In this document: positions 1-12,352 of the stretch, piece after piece | How the letters are laid out: each line of letters begins with the position of its first letter | Position numbering within the stretch: position 1 is the first letter of the stretch | Assembly (NCBI GenBank): GCA_021018815.1 | Contig: JAITYX010000007.1 | Span: 7,255,001 to 7,319,000, forward strand | DNA: 64,000 nucleotides | Direction of reading: 5' to 3' | Origin: Talinum fruticosum | Taxonomy: Eukaryota > Streptophyta > Magnoliopsida > Caryophyllales > Talinaceae | Made by a program: the position numbers and the translations under genes | The notes under the pieces: model-generated | What the model was told of the DNA's origin: nothing | Database searches by the model: none | Seen by the model: the letters and a program-made list of their open reading frames with translations, nothing else

Positions 1-13
1 AAATGAGACGTAG

Positions 14-745
14 GTACTGACCCATCATAATCGTACATTTGTCAACTGGTTCGGAGATAGAGTGATCACTAGCCAATTAGAAGAATCACGAGAACATATC
101 TTGCAAACATTAGTCGGCTTGGCTAGAGGGTCGCAGTTGGAAGTTATATCTTACCATGGGTATGACATCAATGGATACTCTTTCTACACAAAGAGCCAGG
201 ACAATATGAGCACCTCACGAAATAGTGAGGTCACATTGAAGGCTCATGCACTTCATGTTTCCAGCTCCAAGGACAAAAATCCCGTTGTAGCTAAAATGTC
301 ATATTACGGTGTCATTGAGAAGATATGGGAGGTAGACTATGTTGACTTCCATGAGCCCGTTTTCCGTGCAAATGGGCTGACAATAACAATGGTGCCCGAG
401 TTGATGAGATGGGATTCACTATGGTTGATCTTAAGAGAAAGGCCTAAAGGGGATCAATTCGTTATGGCATCCCAAGCAAGACAAGTGTTCTACATTGAGG
501 ACCCGGCCAATGATAAGTGGTCTATTGTTCTTCAAGGGAAGAGGCACATTGTTGGTGGGGATGGTGAAGATGTGTGTGAGTTTGTTGAGGAGACCCCACC
601 CTTTTCCTTGAGAATGCCTGCCGAAAATAAGGATCCCAATTTTGAAGAATTGTATTTAAGGGTTGACCATCAAGAGGGCATATATATTGAAGATAAGTTT
701 ACGGGAGGGGAAAAAAGGCATAAACCATATAATTATATCAACTCG
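14..745 (+). pseudogene. CACTA TNP2-type transposase C-terminal exon (DUF4216-like), partial
   Basis: The frame is open from just after a TAG at 11-13 through an apparent splice donor (CG|GTAAG) at 745/746. It reads like the C-terminal section of plant En/Spm TNP2-type proteins: an NRTFVNWF-like start, a 'GYDINGYSFYTKSQD' segment, then the DUF4216 signature 'YYGVIEKIWEVDY' and 'QARQVFYIEDP..DKWSIVLQ'. This domain accompanies the transposase and its own activity is not established. A possible short second exon begins after CAG at 849-851 and stops at 885-887. The 5' exons, including the catalytic transposase domain, are outside the window, so whether the element was functional cannot be judged. 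The first start-like codon (GTG at 62) is probably not a true start, because this is an internal exon. Confidence 0.75.
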
Positions 746-1185
746 GTAAGAATATTAATTTTATTCCAGATGATATCCAATATTGTTGCTTGTTTTTAAA
801 ACTGCAGACTTGCTTTTCATTATTTTTGACTTGTAATATTCATGTAAACAGATGATTTTGTTCGATGATGATCAAAATAAAGACTAAGTTGTCCAATTGG
901 AAGGGTAAAAGATCATCATTCGATGAGGCCATCATTCAAGTAATGTTCTTGTGAATAATTGTTGTTTAATACTTTTTCAGTTTTGCTTGCTAATCTCTGC
1001 TCCCACTTAATGTTTTTCACGGTTATTAAGTTGCTTATTGTCTAGTTTACCCCATGCACAAACTCAAAGCGAGCAGTACATGAGGAGCATCACTTTTGGA
1101 CAATGACCAAGGAAATAGACATTATTGCGGTGAGATGTTCTGTTTGTGTATTCCTTTTTCAAGAAGAGAGATGATATATTATGTT

Positions 1186-1303
1186 TTTATGACTATATTG
1201 CTTGTTTGGAGTTCATGCAGAGGTAGCATGGACTGTAAATATGATGTATTATGTTGCCTAGGCTACCTCTACAACAACTCCAAACAAGCAATATTGTCAT
1301 AAA
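1186..1303. repeat. Imperfect hairpin inside the CACTA element
   Basis: Two arms of about 42 nt (1186-1227 and 1262-1303) are reverse complements with few mismatches, separated by about 34 nt. The arm core is CTTGTTTGGAGTT...GAGGTAGC and its complement. It could be a nested MITE or a small foldback; size and pairing would also suit a small-RNA precursor. No coding frame of note covers it. Confidence 0.7.
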
Positions 1304-1560
1304 GACAATCACATCAATTGTAATATATTCTTTTCTTGAACTTAAATGTGAAATATGAAATTGCGTTATGAACTTGTTGAGATGGAACTTTGTTGTGGTT
1401 GTAGTAAGTTGGAAATTCTTATATTATTGGAAAATTTTCTATTTATGTTGGAAAATTGAGGTCTGTTGGTTTGTTCGTTGTGTAAGTTGTGATGTATTTT
1501 GGAGTGTATTGTGTATAGGGGACGGAAAAAATAAAAAAAGCTGTAAAAAGAAAAATACGA

Positions 1561-1893
1561 GACCTATTACGACGGTTCTTACATTAGAACCGTTGTCATA
1601 AGCTCCGAAACAATTTGGCAACATAGGCGGGACCTATGACGACAGTTCAGTCAACCAGAATCGTTGTCATATGTAAATATATGACGACGATTCCGATCTC
1701 GAGGACCGTCTTCATATAGATACCTACGACGACGGTTTATACATCAAAACCGTCGTTATAGGTGATCTTTTACTACGGTTGTTGAACCATAGTTAAAAAT
1801 GGTACATACAATGACGACCACATACACGACGCTCTGTCAACCGTCGTTAAATGTCATTTTTAATCGTAGTTAAAAGTGGTTCCTGTAGTAGTG
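1561..1893 (+). repeat. CACTA subterminal repeat array and right terminal inverted repeat
   Basis: Roughly ten copies of a motif near ACGACGGTT or its complement AACCGTCGT occur here in alternating orientation. The block ends in the CACTA-type terminus. Such arrays are known binding regions for the TNPA-type protein of En/Spm elements. Confidence 0.8.
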
Positions 1894-4800
1894 GGGATTG
1901 GTGACATGAAGGGATGGTGGAGTGGAAGATGGGTTAAAAGGAAGTTCCAGTCGCCCCTAGCTCGCCATTGAGACCAAGTTGATTTGGCACGAAGAACCGT
2001 AGCCACTTGGTTGAAAACATCATTATGGAAGACTATGTCATTTCGACCTTCCAAATACTCCATTACGGATGAACCATCCCGACCATCCGTGTAGGCCTTT
2101 TTAACCCCTAAATGAATAGAAAATATGATCTAGAGAAGGATTCCGACATTGACTCATGTTAATCTCCGAGTTACTTGTGCTTGATAGGCTATATCCAAGA
2201 TCTATTTGACACAAATACATTGAGAGAAAAGATGATTTATTGACTCGCAATCATTCCGACATAACGGGCATGTGATGTTAATATTCATCCCTCTTAATGC
2301 TAGATTGTTTCGTGTAGATAAGGCTTTGTGACCAATTTGCCACAAAAACATCTTCAACTTAGGCATAATATCGAGATTCCAAATCCAAGAAAAATTCCCA
2401 AGTGTAAACCCATTGGAGATATTATGCGCATTCTAGGTAGCCGACTTCGTCGTAAAATTCCCACCACTAGATAAACCCCAGCGAGACCGAGTCCTCCGTA
2501 TCATGAAAAGGTATAGGAATATCCTTGATTTTCTGATGAATATCATAAGGGAGCAAGGAATTAAGCAATCCTAAATCCCATTCTTTTACGGGGTGATGCA
2601 ATCACTAACTCGTAGCATTAATGGGGAGAATATTCGGAACGGAATTATCAAAATAGTCCAGACAAATTACCATTACTACACCAATGATCCATCCAGAATC
2701 TCGCTTTTTTCCATTCCCAATCTTCCAACGTAATCCTCTTTTAAAGAGTTCTCGTTGCTTCAATAGGCACTTCTAGGCCCAAGAGTCATTCACCTTGGTC
2801 TTCCTAGAAAAAGATACTTAGAAAGCGGATATTCAGCTCTCATAATTTTGCCCCGAAATTACTCTCCACAAAAAATATGTCCATAAGAGCTTACAAAGGA
2901 AAGCTTGGTTAACTGCTTTCGTTTTTCGAGACCTAACCCTCCTAGTTTATTTGGAGTACAAATCTTATCCCGATATATTGTAGGTAGCCCTTTATCCACC
3001 TCCGATTTTTTCCAGAAAAAATCCCTATTAATTTTATCAAGAGAAATAGTTGTGCTCTTTGGTAGCTTAAATCATTACATAATATGGGTTGGAAGAGACT
3101 TTAGGTTAGACTATATAAGTACAACTCTTCTAACCTTAGAGCGTGAATTAGCTTTCCAAGTATTATAATTTGGAATCCGCTTTCCTTTTAATATCATCAA
3201 ATAAGGATATGTTGGGCCTACCCTTGAAAACATGGCACCTTAGATACTTTCCCGAGAGAATCGGAATGGGGCATGTTAAACACTGAAGAGATAGAGATCT
3301 TAGTGGCTAATAAAGCGTTTTAAAAAAAAAAAAAACCAAAGCCGGCTTATGGAAATTAATAGCTGGCCTTACTACTTGCAGAAATCACTCATAATATTAT
3401 GAAGATTTTGACACATTTCTAAATTGCCTTTGCAAAAAGGGACTATCATTAGGAAAATAAGGCAGGGAATTTTATTAGCCTTCGGAGAAATTTTAATCCC
3501 AATCCCTAACTTAGGTTGGTACACAACAAGTTGTAGCCTAAAAGCTAAAACCTTCATGAAAAGGATAAATAGATAAGGGGATAGCGGATCTCCTTGTCTA
3601 AGTCCCCTCAAGGTCAAAATAGACCACATGTCTCTTTGTTAACAATAATTGAATACGTTACGGTAGTAATACATTCCCGTATCCAATTAATCCAAGTCCG
3701 ATGGAACCCCGGCTCCTTAAGACAAGCAAGAAAGTCACATTTTATTGTATCAAAAGGTTTTTCCATATCCAATTTAAGACCAACATAAGGTTGCTTGCCT
3801 TTAATATTATTAAATTTATTAATAATTTTATGAGTTAGCGAGAATATTATCGTGAATATCTCCACCTGGCACAAATGCACTCTGATATGGACTAACAATC
3901 CTTTGTAGTATCGAGCATAGTCTATTGACTAACACTTTGGAGATGATATTGTAAATGTTATTGCATAAAGCGATAGGCGGGAGCGAGAGCTAAAGGAAGG
4001 ATAAGCAACTTTTGGAATAAGCGCAATGACGGTATGGTTGACCTCTTTTAACAATTTATCATGGTGAAAAATATTCATAATACAAGCAATAACATCATTC
4101 CCAATAATGTCCTAGTGTTGCTGAAAAAATCACCCCAAACCCATCCGAGTTCGGAGCTTTGGATGGATTCATTTGAAACATAGCAATTTTAATTTCATTA
4201 GGAGAAATAGACCTCATAAGTTGTGAGTTATCCTCACTACATAGTAAGCACTGAAGGTCCATCTTTAGCGAAGGCCCATTACCTCTCGTAGAGATTTAAA
4301 TCTCCGAGAAAATTCATCAACAAATTTTTGCTGAATTTCCTTTAAATCATCAATCCCGACACCCGACTCATCTTTAATTCTAAAAATATTCCTTTTTGGT
4401 TTCATGAATGCACAACACCGGTGAAAAAATTTTGAATTTCTATCACCTTTAGTCAGCCATTCTTTTCGATATAATTTCCCCAATATTTCTGATTAAACAA
4501 GATGAGTCTTTCTCGTTGTCTAATAAGCCTATTATGCCGAGTGCATCGACCTCATGTTACAAGGGTTAGCAAGAAGTTTGTCTTCTACTTCTTGAAGAAG
4601 TGTCGAGTTTCTAACTACTTTATGAGAATGATTTCCACAAGAGCTTGAAGCCCAATACTTGAGCTTAGCCTTAATGTTTTTTAAAGTTTACTCACAACTT
4701 TAAACATAGGCGTTCCACGGGCATTAACCCTCCAATGAAGTTGGATGATCTTATTAACCTCATTATAGGTAGACCACCGATTCTGGAATCTAAATTTCCT

Positions 4801-5501
4801 ACTACCAATATTGCAATTGCTAGGGTTAGTGTTCAGCAAAATATAGCTATGGTCCGAGCAAGAGAACCACCCATGTGACACACTCGTTATTCGGATAAAG
4901 AGTATTCCAATCAGCATGAGCAATCGCCCTATCTAATCTTTCAATTTCTTCTAAGTAAAAAACTTGCCAAAAGAAGGAATGCTTTCCCCTAATTCCAGCC
5001 AAGAAAGTTTTCATTCTTTGAACATTACCAAGAGAATTTATTACCACCTCTCTTTTCATTAAGGCATTCCATTTCATTGAAATCTCCAATAATACACCAA
5101 GGAGATTGATCAAAAAGTTAAGTTCGAAGAGATGATTCCAAAACACATATATATCAATAGCTTGAGCTGGCTCATAGATACCAGAAACAATACTTTCTTG
5201 TCTTAATAACTTGTCAAAAATATAAAGATGGATAGTCCGTTTATCCTCAAGAATAACATTGGCCGTGATATTATGATTATTCCACAAAACCCATAAACCC
5301 CCACTATGATTAACTAACTGGAAGAACATAATCATAGTGTTCGAAGCCTAGATTGGGCATAATTTTAGAGGAATTTCCAACATTAGTCATAGTTTTCAAA
5401 AGAAAAAGAATATGAGGTCGTAGACTACGATTCAAAATTAAAATCTCTTGTTTCACTTGCTATTTCTTTTCTCCTTGAACATTCCAAGCAATAATTTTCA
5501 T
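1894..5501 (-). pseudogene. LINE ORF2 (endonuclease / reverse transcriptase), broken
   Basis: ORF2 starts at an ATG at 5501 (minus strand) with MKIIAWNVQGE, the usual start of plant LINE ORF2, then hits a stop two codons later. Downstream are an endonuclease-like segment (GGLWVLWNN, about 5290), the linker 'EWLTKGDRNSKFFHRC' (about 4440), and reverse transcriptase blocks 'LKLDMEKPFDTIKCDFL' (about 3750) and 'GLRQGDPLSPYLFIL' (about 3600). The catalytic (F/Y)ADD box near 3447-3460 is destroyed: a frameshift precedes it and the first Asp codon position reads AAT instead of GAT. The last LINE codons before 1894 belong to the C-terminal region after the RT. At least six frameshifts or stops separate these blocks. 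Confidence 0.85.
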
Positions 5502-7156
5502 TTTTGATTAGAAAAATTCTCTAATAATTCTCATTACTCGGAGAACAAAAAATAATCATGCAAAAGAAAGTTCAGCTTGCAAAGTAAGATCCGAGCCCTT
5601 AACGGGTTGGTCGGATAGAAAGTCTTAGGAAGCTCAGCAATAACCGAGCTTCCATTCGCCCACAAGAAATTAAAAAAATCTTATTGAAATAAACCCATAG
5701 CAACTTAAAATGAACAACCTTAATACAACGAGAGGAAAGTATGTGCATAAAATAAACAACTACAAGTTCCAAAAGTTTCATTACGCATCCCGCCAACTTG
5801 CTCCCAATTCACCCCCTGCAAGACTTCCACTCAAAAACAAATGAAGCCCATAAAAATGAGTATACAAAAGACAGAAAAAAAATCAACAAAAAGAATTGCA
5901 GATCTTGTCCAAAAGAACCAATGCCCGCCTTATCTCAAAATACACCCATAGTCGTAAACAAAAAAATTCAAAAATAAAGTCTCAAATATTTTAAATATCT
6001 CACCATTGACTTGGCAATTGCTAGGAGCCCCGATCAAAACCATCCTCCAACCCATAGAGGGCATAACACAATTCCAATCCAATACCTCCATAGCAATGAA
6101 AAGGACAAAAGCATAAAACATTGTTGACTAATTCCCATTTCTAATCATTCGTAATACCTGAGTATAATCCCAAAGAAAGGAGCAAAAACAACCCCAATGA
6201 AAAAGGCGGTTCTAAGTAATTACTACAAAAGGCAATCACAAACCATCTCCGGAAATACCGGACAAGCAACACGAGTAATCCAACTTCCATCTTGAGACAG
6301 CCCCATACTCCGTCAACACGCACCAACAAGCAAGAAGCTAAGCTGGCAAACCATACAAAATCTTATTCCAGGCTAGAGTAAATGTTCATCAACACGCCAA
6401 AACTCATCCAACAAGAGCACTAAAGAAAAATTCAACACCAACCACAAACAATCCGCTAAGGTTGAAAAGGTATGAAGCCTCGAATCAAAAGGATAAAAAA
6501 AAAAAAAAAAAGAAGCACCAAATAGCATAGATCTAGAAAGCGAGTCCACCGAGTAGCAAGAGAACCGAGACAAGAGTAGGAGCCAAACACAAAGTCAAGA
6601 GAAGGAAGTAAAGAAACCGGAAAGAAGAAGCATAAAAGAACATGAGAAAAGACAAAAACCAACCAGCTTAGAGAAAAGATTGAACCACCAAGAAAAACCC
6701 AAACAAGAAAAATAGAAATAAAATGCAATCAAGCAAAAATGAATGAGGAAAGAGAGCTGGAAAAAAAAACAAACCAAAGGACCAAAGCAAACAAAGACAC
6801 TAAAAAGAAGCAAACAAAATCAACCAAACCCAACAAACCCAAAAGGAGAAAAGATAAACCGGAACCGATAGCTTCATACAACCAATAGAAGAGAAACAAC
6901 ACTAAAGCTGAGAAAACAACAACCAAATAATAACCCTAACGAGCAAAGGCCCCGAGTAATCCGGACAACTAACAACAAAATAGAGCAAAAAAAGTATCGA
7001 AACATAGGACCAGCCCTCAAAAGGAACAGAAACAACCAAAGTAACAACAAAAACCCACCTACCTAGATATATAAAGACCCCTAAAAGAAACCACCCACTA
7101 GTACAGATTAAAATCATTGATTCCTAAGCGAGAGGGAAGGAAAGGTCTTCCTCCTA
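5502..7156 (-). other. LINE spacer between ORF1 and ORF2
   Basis: No coherent protein is visible in this stretch, which is strongly A-rich on the plus strand and T-rich on the LINE sense strand. Long but low-complexity Phe/Leu/Ser/Val-rich frames on the minus strand follow from the base composition. It occupies the place of the inter-ORF region of the element, though 1.6 kb is long for that and a further insertion cannot be excluded. Confidence 0.5.
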
Positions 7157-8701
7157 ATTAGCAATTTTACGTTTCTTAGTCGAATCAAAAGAGACAAACA
7201 CAGACTCTAGAATCCTCCAAATCAAGATAATCATCATCAATCTCATCTCATTTATTCCCTTTAAGAAAATCCACCTCTATGGCGAGAATCCTTACAAGAG
7301 TTTTGAGAATTCATATTAGCAGGATCCACATTAGTAGAAGGAAAGTGTAAGGTAGATGTAGGGTCATTAACTGACCAGTTGAGGAGAATTATCATCAACA
7401 ATAGTGGCGATACGAGGATCATTAATAGTAACAATCACATAATCATACAAATGTGCATCCCGAGTAGAGGGAGGATCGCCAATAGCATCCGAGTTGTAAA
7501 CCAAAAGACTTCAACAGGGGATGAACTCAAGGATTTTTCGAAGAAGGCAAGACCCTTGAGTTCACCACAAGGGAGCAAGCGTAGCAGAAGTCTTAGGAAA
7601 GGAAGAAGAAAAAGGTATTCCTCTCTTCTTCGGTGACACCCTAATCCACTTTTTACTGGGAGAGGAGGAGGAAGAAGATTCCTTGGCGGCCAATGCAACC
7701 CCTTACCCAACACGGATAAGCCATGACAACCAAATTTTTCCACCACTATTTCAATATTTGCATCAATCGGGGCCTTGGGCCGAGCCTCAAGAATATGAGA
7801 TTCACAACCACATAATGCACAAACTTCATGAAAGCGCTTATAAGACAGAGGAAGAGTGACAAAATAAGAAGCATCATTAACGGAAATGGACCAAGGGGTT
7901 AAGTAATGTCGATATTCACACACACTCTTGCAAATCTACCTTTTTTCGAAGTAAGGTATGCTTGGTCTAAGTGGAACACATTCCCAACATACCTTAAAAG
8001 GTTAGTTAATGTACTTAAATTCCAAAACTCAATAGGAAGCCTTAGAATTTGAATCCATTGGTCAATCCTCCGAATCATTGAGGAATACGGATCAAAGAAA
8101 GGAACCCACTGTAAGAAAACAATATTCGGACTTTGGACAAACCAAGGCATGTTAGCCCATACATAGTTCTTATCATCCACATTAGCAAACTAAAAAGCAC
8201 CCACCCATTACCTAAGTCCACTAGATCCAGTTGACTCCTTACATGCTTCCAATCCATCTTTGTTTTCCCCTAATAAATGGCGAGAGAAAGAGCCTCTCCC
8301 GACGGTTTACCCATGAGACAAAGAGCCTTAAGATTTTCAACACTAGTATCATGAGAAGCGAGTAGGAAAAAGATTTTTATTACACTACAAATCAAGTAAA
8401 AGGGGCAACAGATTAGACTCTAATTGATTCTGGTAATCATCTCCAGGTCCTTGGAGGTGAATATCGATTTCGACTCGATTGGGGTAGGTTGAACTTCATA
8501 TGCACTCTCCACACGGAACTCAATCTTGTCGACAAAAGAAGGTATGGTGGTCCGAGAAGAATTGCCCGGGATGTAGATGCTCGCATTCAGCTAACAAACT
8601 TGGAGCTGAAGATTGGGGAGCATTACTAGAAGAGGATTTAGGTATGAATCATTTGGGAAGGCATTAGAATTGGTCGGGTTACGGGAAGAAGAGGCGGACA
8701 T
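7157..8701 (-). pseudogene. LINE ORF1 (DUF4283 plus zinc-knuckle protein), broken
   Basis: The probable start is ATG at 8701 (MSASSSRNPTNS). The DUF4283 domain is recognisable at about 8230-7920: 'LVDLGNGWVLFSF', 'MPWFVQSPNIVFLQW', 'LPIEFWN' and 'GRFARVCVNIDI'. It is followed by a knuckle-like motif 'VCALCGCESH' at about 7800, where the final Cys of CX2CX4HX4C has been lost. The frame ends in a basic tail (STKKRKIAN) near 7160. ORF1 proteins of this type bind the LINE RNA. Stops after residue ~36 and further frameshifts make this copy non-functional. Confidence 0.75.
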
Positions 8702-9547
8702 TCGAAGGTAGAAAAAACAGTAGTGTAAGACGGATCGGGACACACCAGACAAAAGATCCAACACACAATTTAAATAGAACCACCAATAAATTATACCGGA
8801 AGAAACACAATCAAAACCTAACCCAAATCTAACCAAGAAGGAACAAGTAATCAACCACAATAAGCGCAGTAGAAAAACCCAAAATGAAATACTTAAAACA
8901 AGCTTCAAAAAACAAATTTGAGAGGATCCATCTCACTAAAGCATTTCAAGAAGGATCGAGTACCCCAACCGTAACCGACCTAAAATTTAAGTAAAAGTAC
9001 AAGAGAGAAGACAACATACTTGGGAAGTTAACATAGACTAACTTAACCACGAAGAAAGATCTAGAAATCACCTTGTAATCGTCAAACAAATTCTCATACA
9101 AAATATCAAAGTCCAAATCATCACGGACCACTTACAAGTCACCTCGGTATAGAGCACAAATCCATCCTCCATAGGAAGAACAGTATGTAGATCATGTCTC
9201 CAGTGAATCTTGACATCATCAATAGGCTCAAACCACAATCTCTTAGAGATCGAGATGCCATGTTTCGACGTAATCAAAAGTATAATCAACACCGTACCAT
9301 ACTCTAAATCAATAAAGAGATCAAGACTAACAAAGAGAGGACGATAATAATCAAAGGAAAATCGGGAAAAGAAACAACAAGATCTGCGAATGATCAAGAA
9401 GAGAGGAAGGAAGCGGCAGGAGAGAGAAGAGGGCAAAAGGTCGGGAGGCTTTTTAGGTTTAGGTTTCCCGGGCATCATAGCGTCTCTTTCTAGAGGGGGC
9501 ATTCTCTCTCTAGAGAGTTCTCTCTGCACGTGAATGGATTTGGACAC
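8702..9547 (-). other. LINE 5' leader region
   Basis: This is the sequence upstream of ORF1 on the LINE sense strand. A frame beginning MPGKPKPKKPPDLLPSS near 9480 is open for some distance, but I do not recognise its product. It may be an older ORF1 start or leader sequence. The boundary at 9547 is approximate. Confidence 0.4.
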
Positions 9548-10305
9548 TTTATGGTTAGCTCTTGCCTTTCTTATTTAGTAGATATTCCATCCATCTTTTA
9601 GTATTAACAATCAATCTCCTCCACCCCACTCCCCTAAAAGTAGCCTTAAAAAGAAGAGAAATCCTCCCATGTCCCTTTGAGTTATAAGCATTGTATATGT
9701 GGAATCAAGTATTGAAGTTCATACAATTCAAATAATAAACTAAAATGATGAGCCTCGAATTAAATTGGGTCAAAATTATGGTGTTCCCTAGTTAGATTTA
9801 GGAGCACTTGTCTACAACTAATGAAATAGTAACCCCCGGCAAGGAAGCTAGTAACCCTTGCCACTCATAAAACAAATCATGAATTCATAAATTAAGCAGA
9901 ATGCCACCAAATAAGGCCAGGGTACATAATCAATAGAATGAAACCCAAGCAAAAGCTCAAGCTGCAACCCACAAAAACCCATCCCTAGAGTATAGGTTCA
10001 AGGAAAACATGGAAAGCGACAACATTTTGGAGGATGTCAAAAGTAAGCAATAGAGAGAACAACTACACTGAAAGAAACAAAAGCAAATAACAAAGAAAAT
10101 TAAGAGAGACGTATAACACACAACTTTTGAGCTATGTGCCTCTCCTCCTATCTATGATGTGTCGGCGTTGGGCGAATATCGGGGGTGACCGAGTTTCCTA
10201 TGGCGAACTCAATAGTGAGACCCAATTTTCTAACAGCATGCAAAGGAAAAAAGAATAGAAAAGTAGAACTAAAAAAACACCGCAAACTTTAGCAACTCTA
10301 CAAAC
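9548..10305. other. Intergenic, no feature recognised
   Basis: This is AT-rich DNA without a convincing reading frame, RNA gene or terminal repeat on either strand. Confidence 0.5.
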
Positions 10306-10308
10306 TTA

Positions 10309-10473
10309 GGGTGCTGTTCGAGCTTACATATAAAATACATATAAATAGAAACATAAACGAAACTAACATAAAAGAGCGGAAATAAACATAAACGAACGAA
10401 ATGAACATAAAAGAACATAAACGAATATAAAACATAAACATATTATGTTTTTCATATAAAGTCGAATAGGCCC
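10309..10473. mobile_element. PIF/Harbinger-like MITE (165 bp) with TTA target duplication
   Basis: The flanking TTA (10306-10308 and 10474-10476) is the typical 3-bp duplication of PIF/Harbinger elements. The termini are inverted repeats: left GGGTGCTGTTCGAGCTTACA, right (reverse complement) GGGCCTATTCGACTTTATAT. The interior is a degenerate ATAAACGAACATAAA array. A 1.0-kb relative with the same termini and interior motif lies at 53831-54854. Confidence 0.75.
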
Positions 10474-10476
10474 TTA

Positions 10477-12193
10477 GTTTCAACACCAAAAACGTAGAAC
10501 ACATAGTTGATACAACAGGAACAGTTAAGTAAAATGTTAAAGACCCAACATTCCAGCAAAAATCCAATTTGTCAAAATCATGAAGTTATAAGGGACACAC
10601 ATTATTACCAGGCCAAGAACACCAATGCAACCTACTCACCTCATAGAAAATTTTCACAAGGGTAGAAGCTGATTATAATCACATAACAAAGCTACTTAGT
10701 TAAAAAGCGAATCGTCAAATACCAGTGTTTACTTTCTCTAGACCACCTATCACTAATAAATGTTGCAGTTCTCAGTCCACTTACCCCCTTTTTTACTGTA
10801 TAAAAATAAAATAGCAAATAAGAATAATTTTTCATATATTGGGCAGCTGATTATTGTCGATGAAATGAAAAAACACACCCACCCAATTATAAGAGTGGTA
10901 TGGCATGTGAAACTCAATCTCAATCAATAGATCTCACTTCATTGTCGACACTATACATAATCGCAGAACATATGTATTACATTACAAGAGAAGTAAAGGA
11001 GACAAGTAAGACATTGTATGTAAAACATCATGCAATTCATTTGTGAAAAGGGAAAAAAAGTAAATATAATTTAAACATGTTAAGCAACCAGGAGGTCATT
11101 TGACTTGATTATGACCAATTTACACCATAGACAATAAAATATATATCCATTAAAGCATAAACATAGGGCAAAGCCTAAGGAATTGCCAAGCTACCTTATC
11201 TCCTTCGCATCCATAACAGCAACACAGCCACTTAGTTTAAGAGCTTTTGGGTACTTCAAAAGTTGGACTAAATCATTATGGTAAGTTCTTTCGTACAACA
11301 AAAGAAGAGTGCTCACTTCAAGAGCCAAAATCATTTAGGCTTTTGTATGATTTAAATCAGAACTAGCAGTGATATAAATTGGCATACATTTTATATCCGG
11401 ATTCACAAATAAAAAATTGTCAGTCTCCACGTTGGATTCACAAACAACAAATTAATAAAAATCCTAAACAACCTAAAAAATTAACAAAAATCAAAAGGAT
11501 CAAAATACAGGACAATGATGAAGGTCAATGAGTAATACGTAAATAGTGAAATCTTCAATGTAAATGAGGCACGACACCACCACTGTCGGTGTCAATTTCT
11601 AGTCAAAAGCGAAATGCGTTTGCCGGCGCCAATTTCTAGCCAAAATGACCAATTTGGATTAGGAGAGAGGAATATATGGGAGGAGTAAGGGGGAAGAGAA
11701 ACACCTACTGTTGTTGCCGCCTTGAACACTAATGCTGTTACCTTGACCGTCGATGACCATAAGTGAAACCTTGTCAGGCGACCACCAATAAGACGCAATT
11801 GGCAAACCCTAGCTCTACTGCAAACAGTTAGCAGCGAAGGGAAAAACATTACGGGCACCGAGCACCTTGACCGCTGGCGCTGCCGCCTTGACCGCTGAAG
11901 ACCACCAGCGAAACACCGTCGTCCGACCACCACTAAAATTGCTTCGCCTTCTACAACTCTGCAGTGAATTCTGTGACAGAGTAAGCAAGGGTTCACGTTA
12001 GTCTTAGCCTATGCTTCGGCATCTTCCCTCGTTTCCCTTCCCCTCCCTTCCATTTCCCTCCCCGTTATTAACCTCCCTTCCCCTCCCCTCTTATATCCAA
12101 ACAGTGCATTAGTCTCTTTTTTTTTTTAAAGTCAATTTAAGTCGCCTATGACAATTCGAAGTGGCTCGAAGGGGTTTTCTGTCATCGAGGAAG
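10477..12193. other. Intergenic; short direct duplications and a pyrimidine tract
   Basis: No gene is recognised. A 40-bp segment containing CAATTTCTAG(T/C)CAAAA is duplicated at about 11589-11645. A GC-rich stretch at 11700-11960 contains two related copies of a ~100-bp unit (CCTTGACCG...GACCACCA). At 12010-12095 there is a nearly pure pyrimidine tract (TTCCCCTCCC type), like the ends of some plant TIR elements, but no partner end was found. Confidence 0.45.
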
Positions 12194-12352
12194 ATGTCGA
12201 AGCAGATTCCTGAAATCAAGGATTTCCTTCTCACCGCTAGAAGGAAGGATGCACGATAAGTCAAAATCAAGAGGAGCAGGGCTGTGGTCAAGTTCAAGGT
12301 TCGCTGCTCCAAGTACCTCTACACCCTTTGTGCGTTCGACCCAGAGAAGGCC

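Larger units (their letters stand above)
1..1893 (+). mobile_element. CACTA (En/Spm) transposon, 3' part, truncated by the window edge
   Basis: The right end is defined by the terminal bases ending GTAGTAGTG at 1893, whose reverse complement starts CACTACTACAGG, the hallmark of CACTA elements. About 330 bp of subterminal DNA (1561-1893) carries repeated ACGACGGTT / AACCGTCGT motifs in both orientations, as expected for transposase-binding subterminal repeats. The left part holds a transposase-associated reading frame of the type found in TNP2-class elements. The element was inserted into a LINE: LINE coding sequence on the minus strand starts at the base after 1893. The left terminus and the other LINE flank lie outside the window, so the 3-bp target duplication cannot be checked. 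Confidence 0.85.
1894..9547 (-). mobile_element. Plant L1-type LINE (non-LTR retrotransposon), decayed, interrupted by CACTA
   Basis: On the minus strand the order is leader, ORF1 (DUF4283 domain plus a CCHC-like knuckle), spacer, and ORF2 (endonuclease then reverse transcriptase), the standard order of plant L1-type LINEs. The 3' end with its poly(A) tail is not seen because the CACTA element cuts in at 1893/1894. The 5' limit near 9547 is an estimate from the last LINE-like leader sequence. Both ORFs contain several stops and frameshifts, so the copy is dead. Confidence 0.85.

Noticed and set aside
6373..7117. Several Phe/Leu-rich membrane-like frames on the minus strand
   Set aside because: T-rich LINE spacer; overlapping frames with the same composition bias indicate chance.
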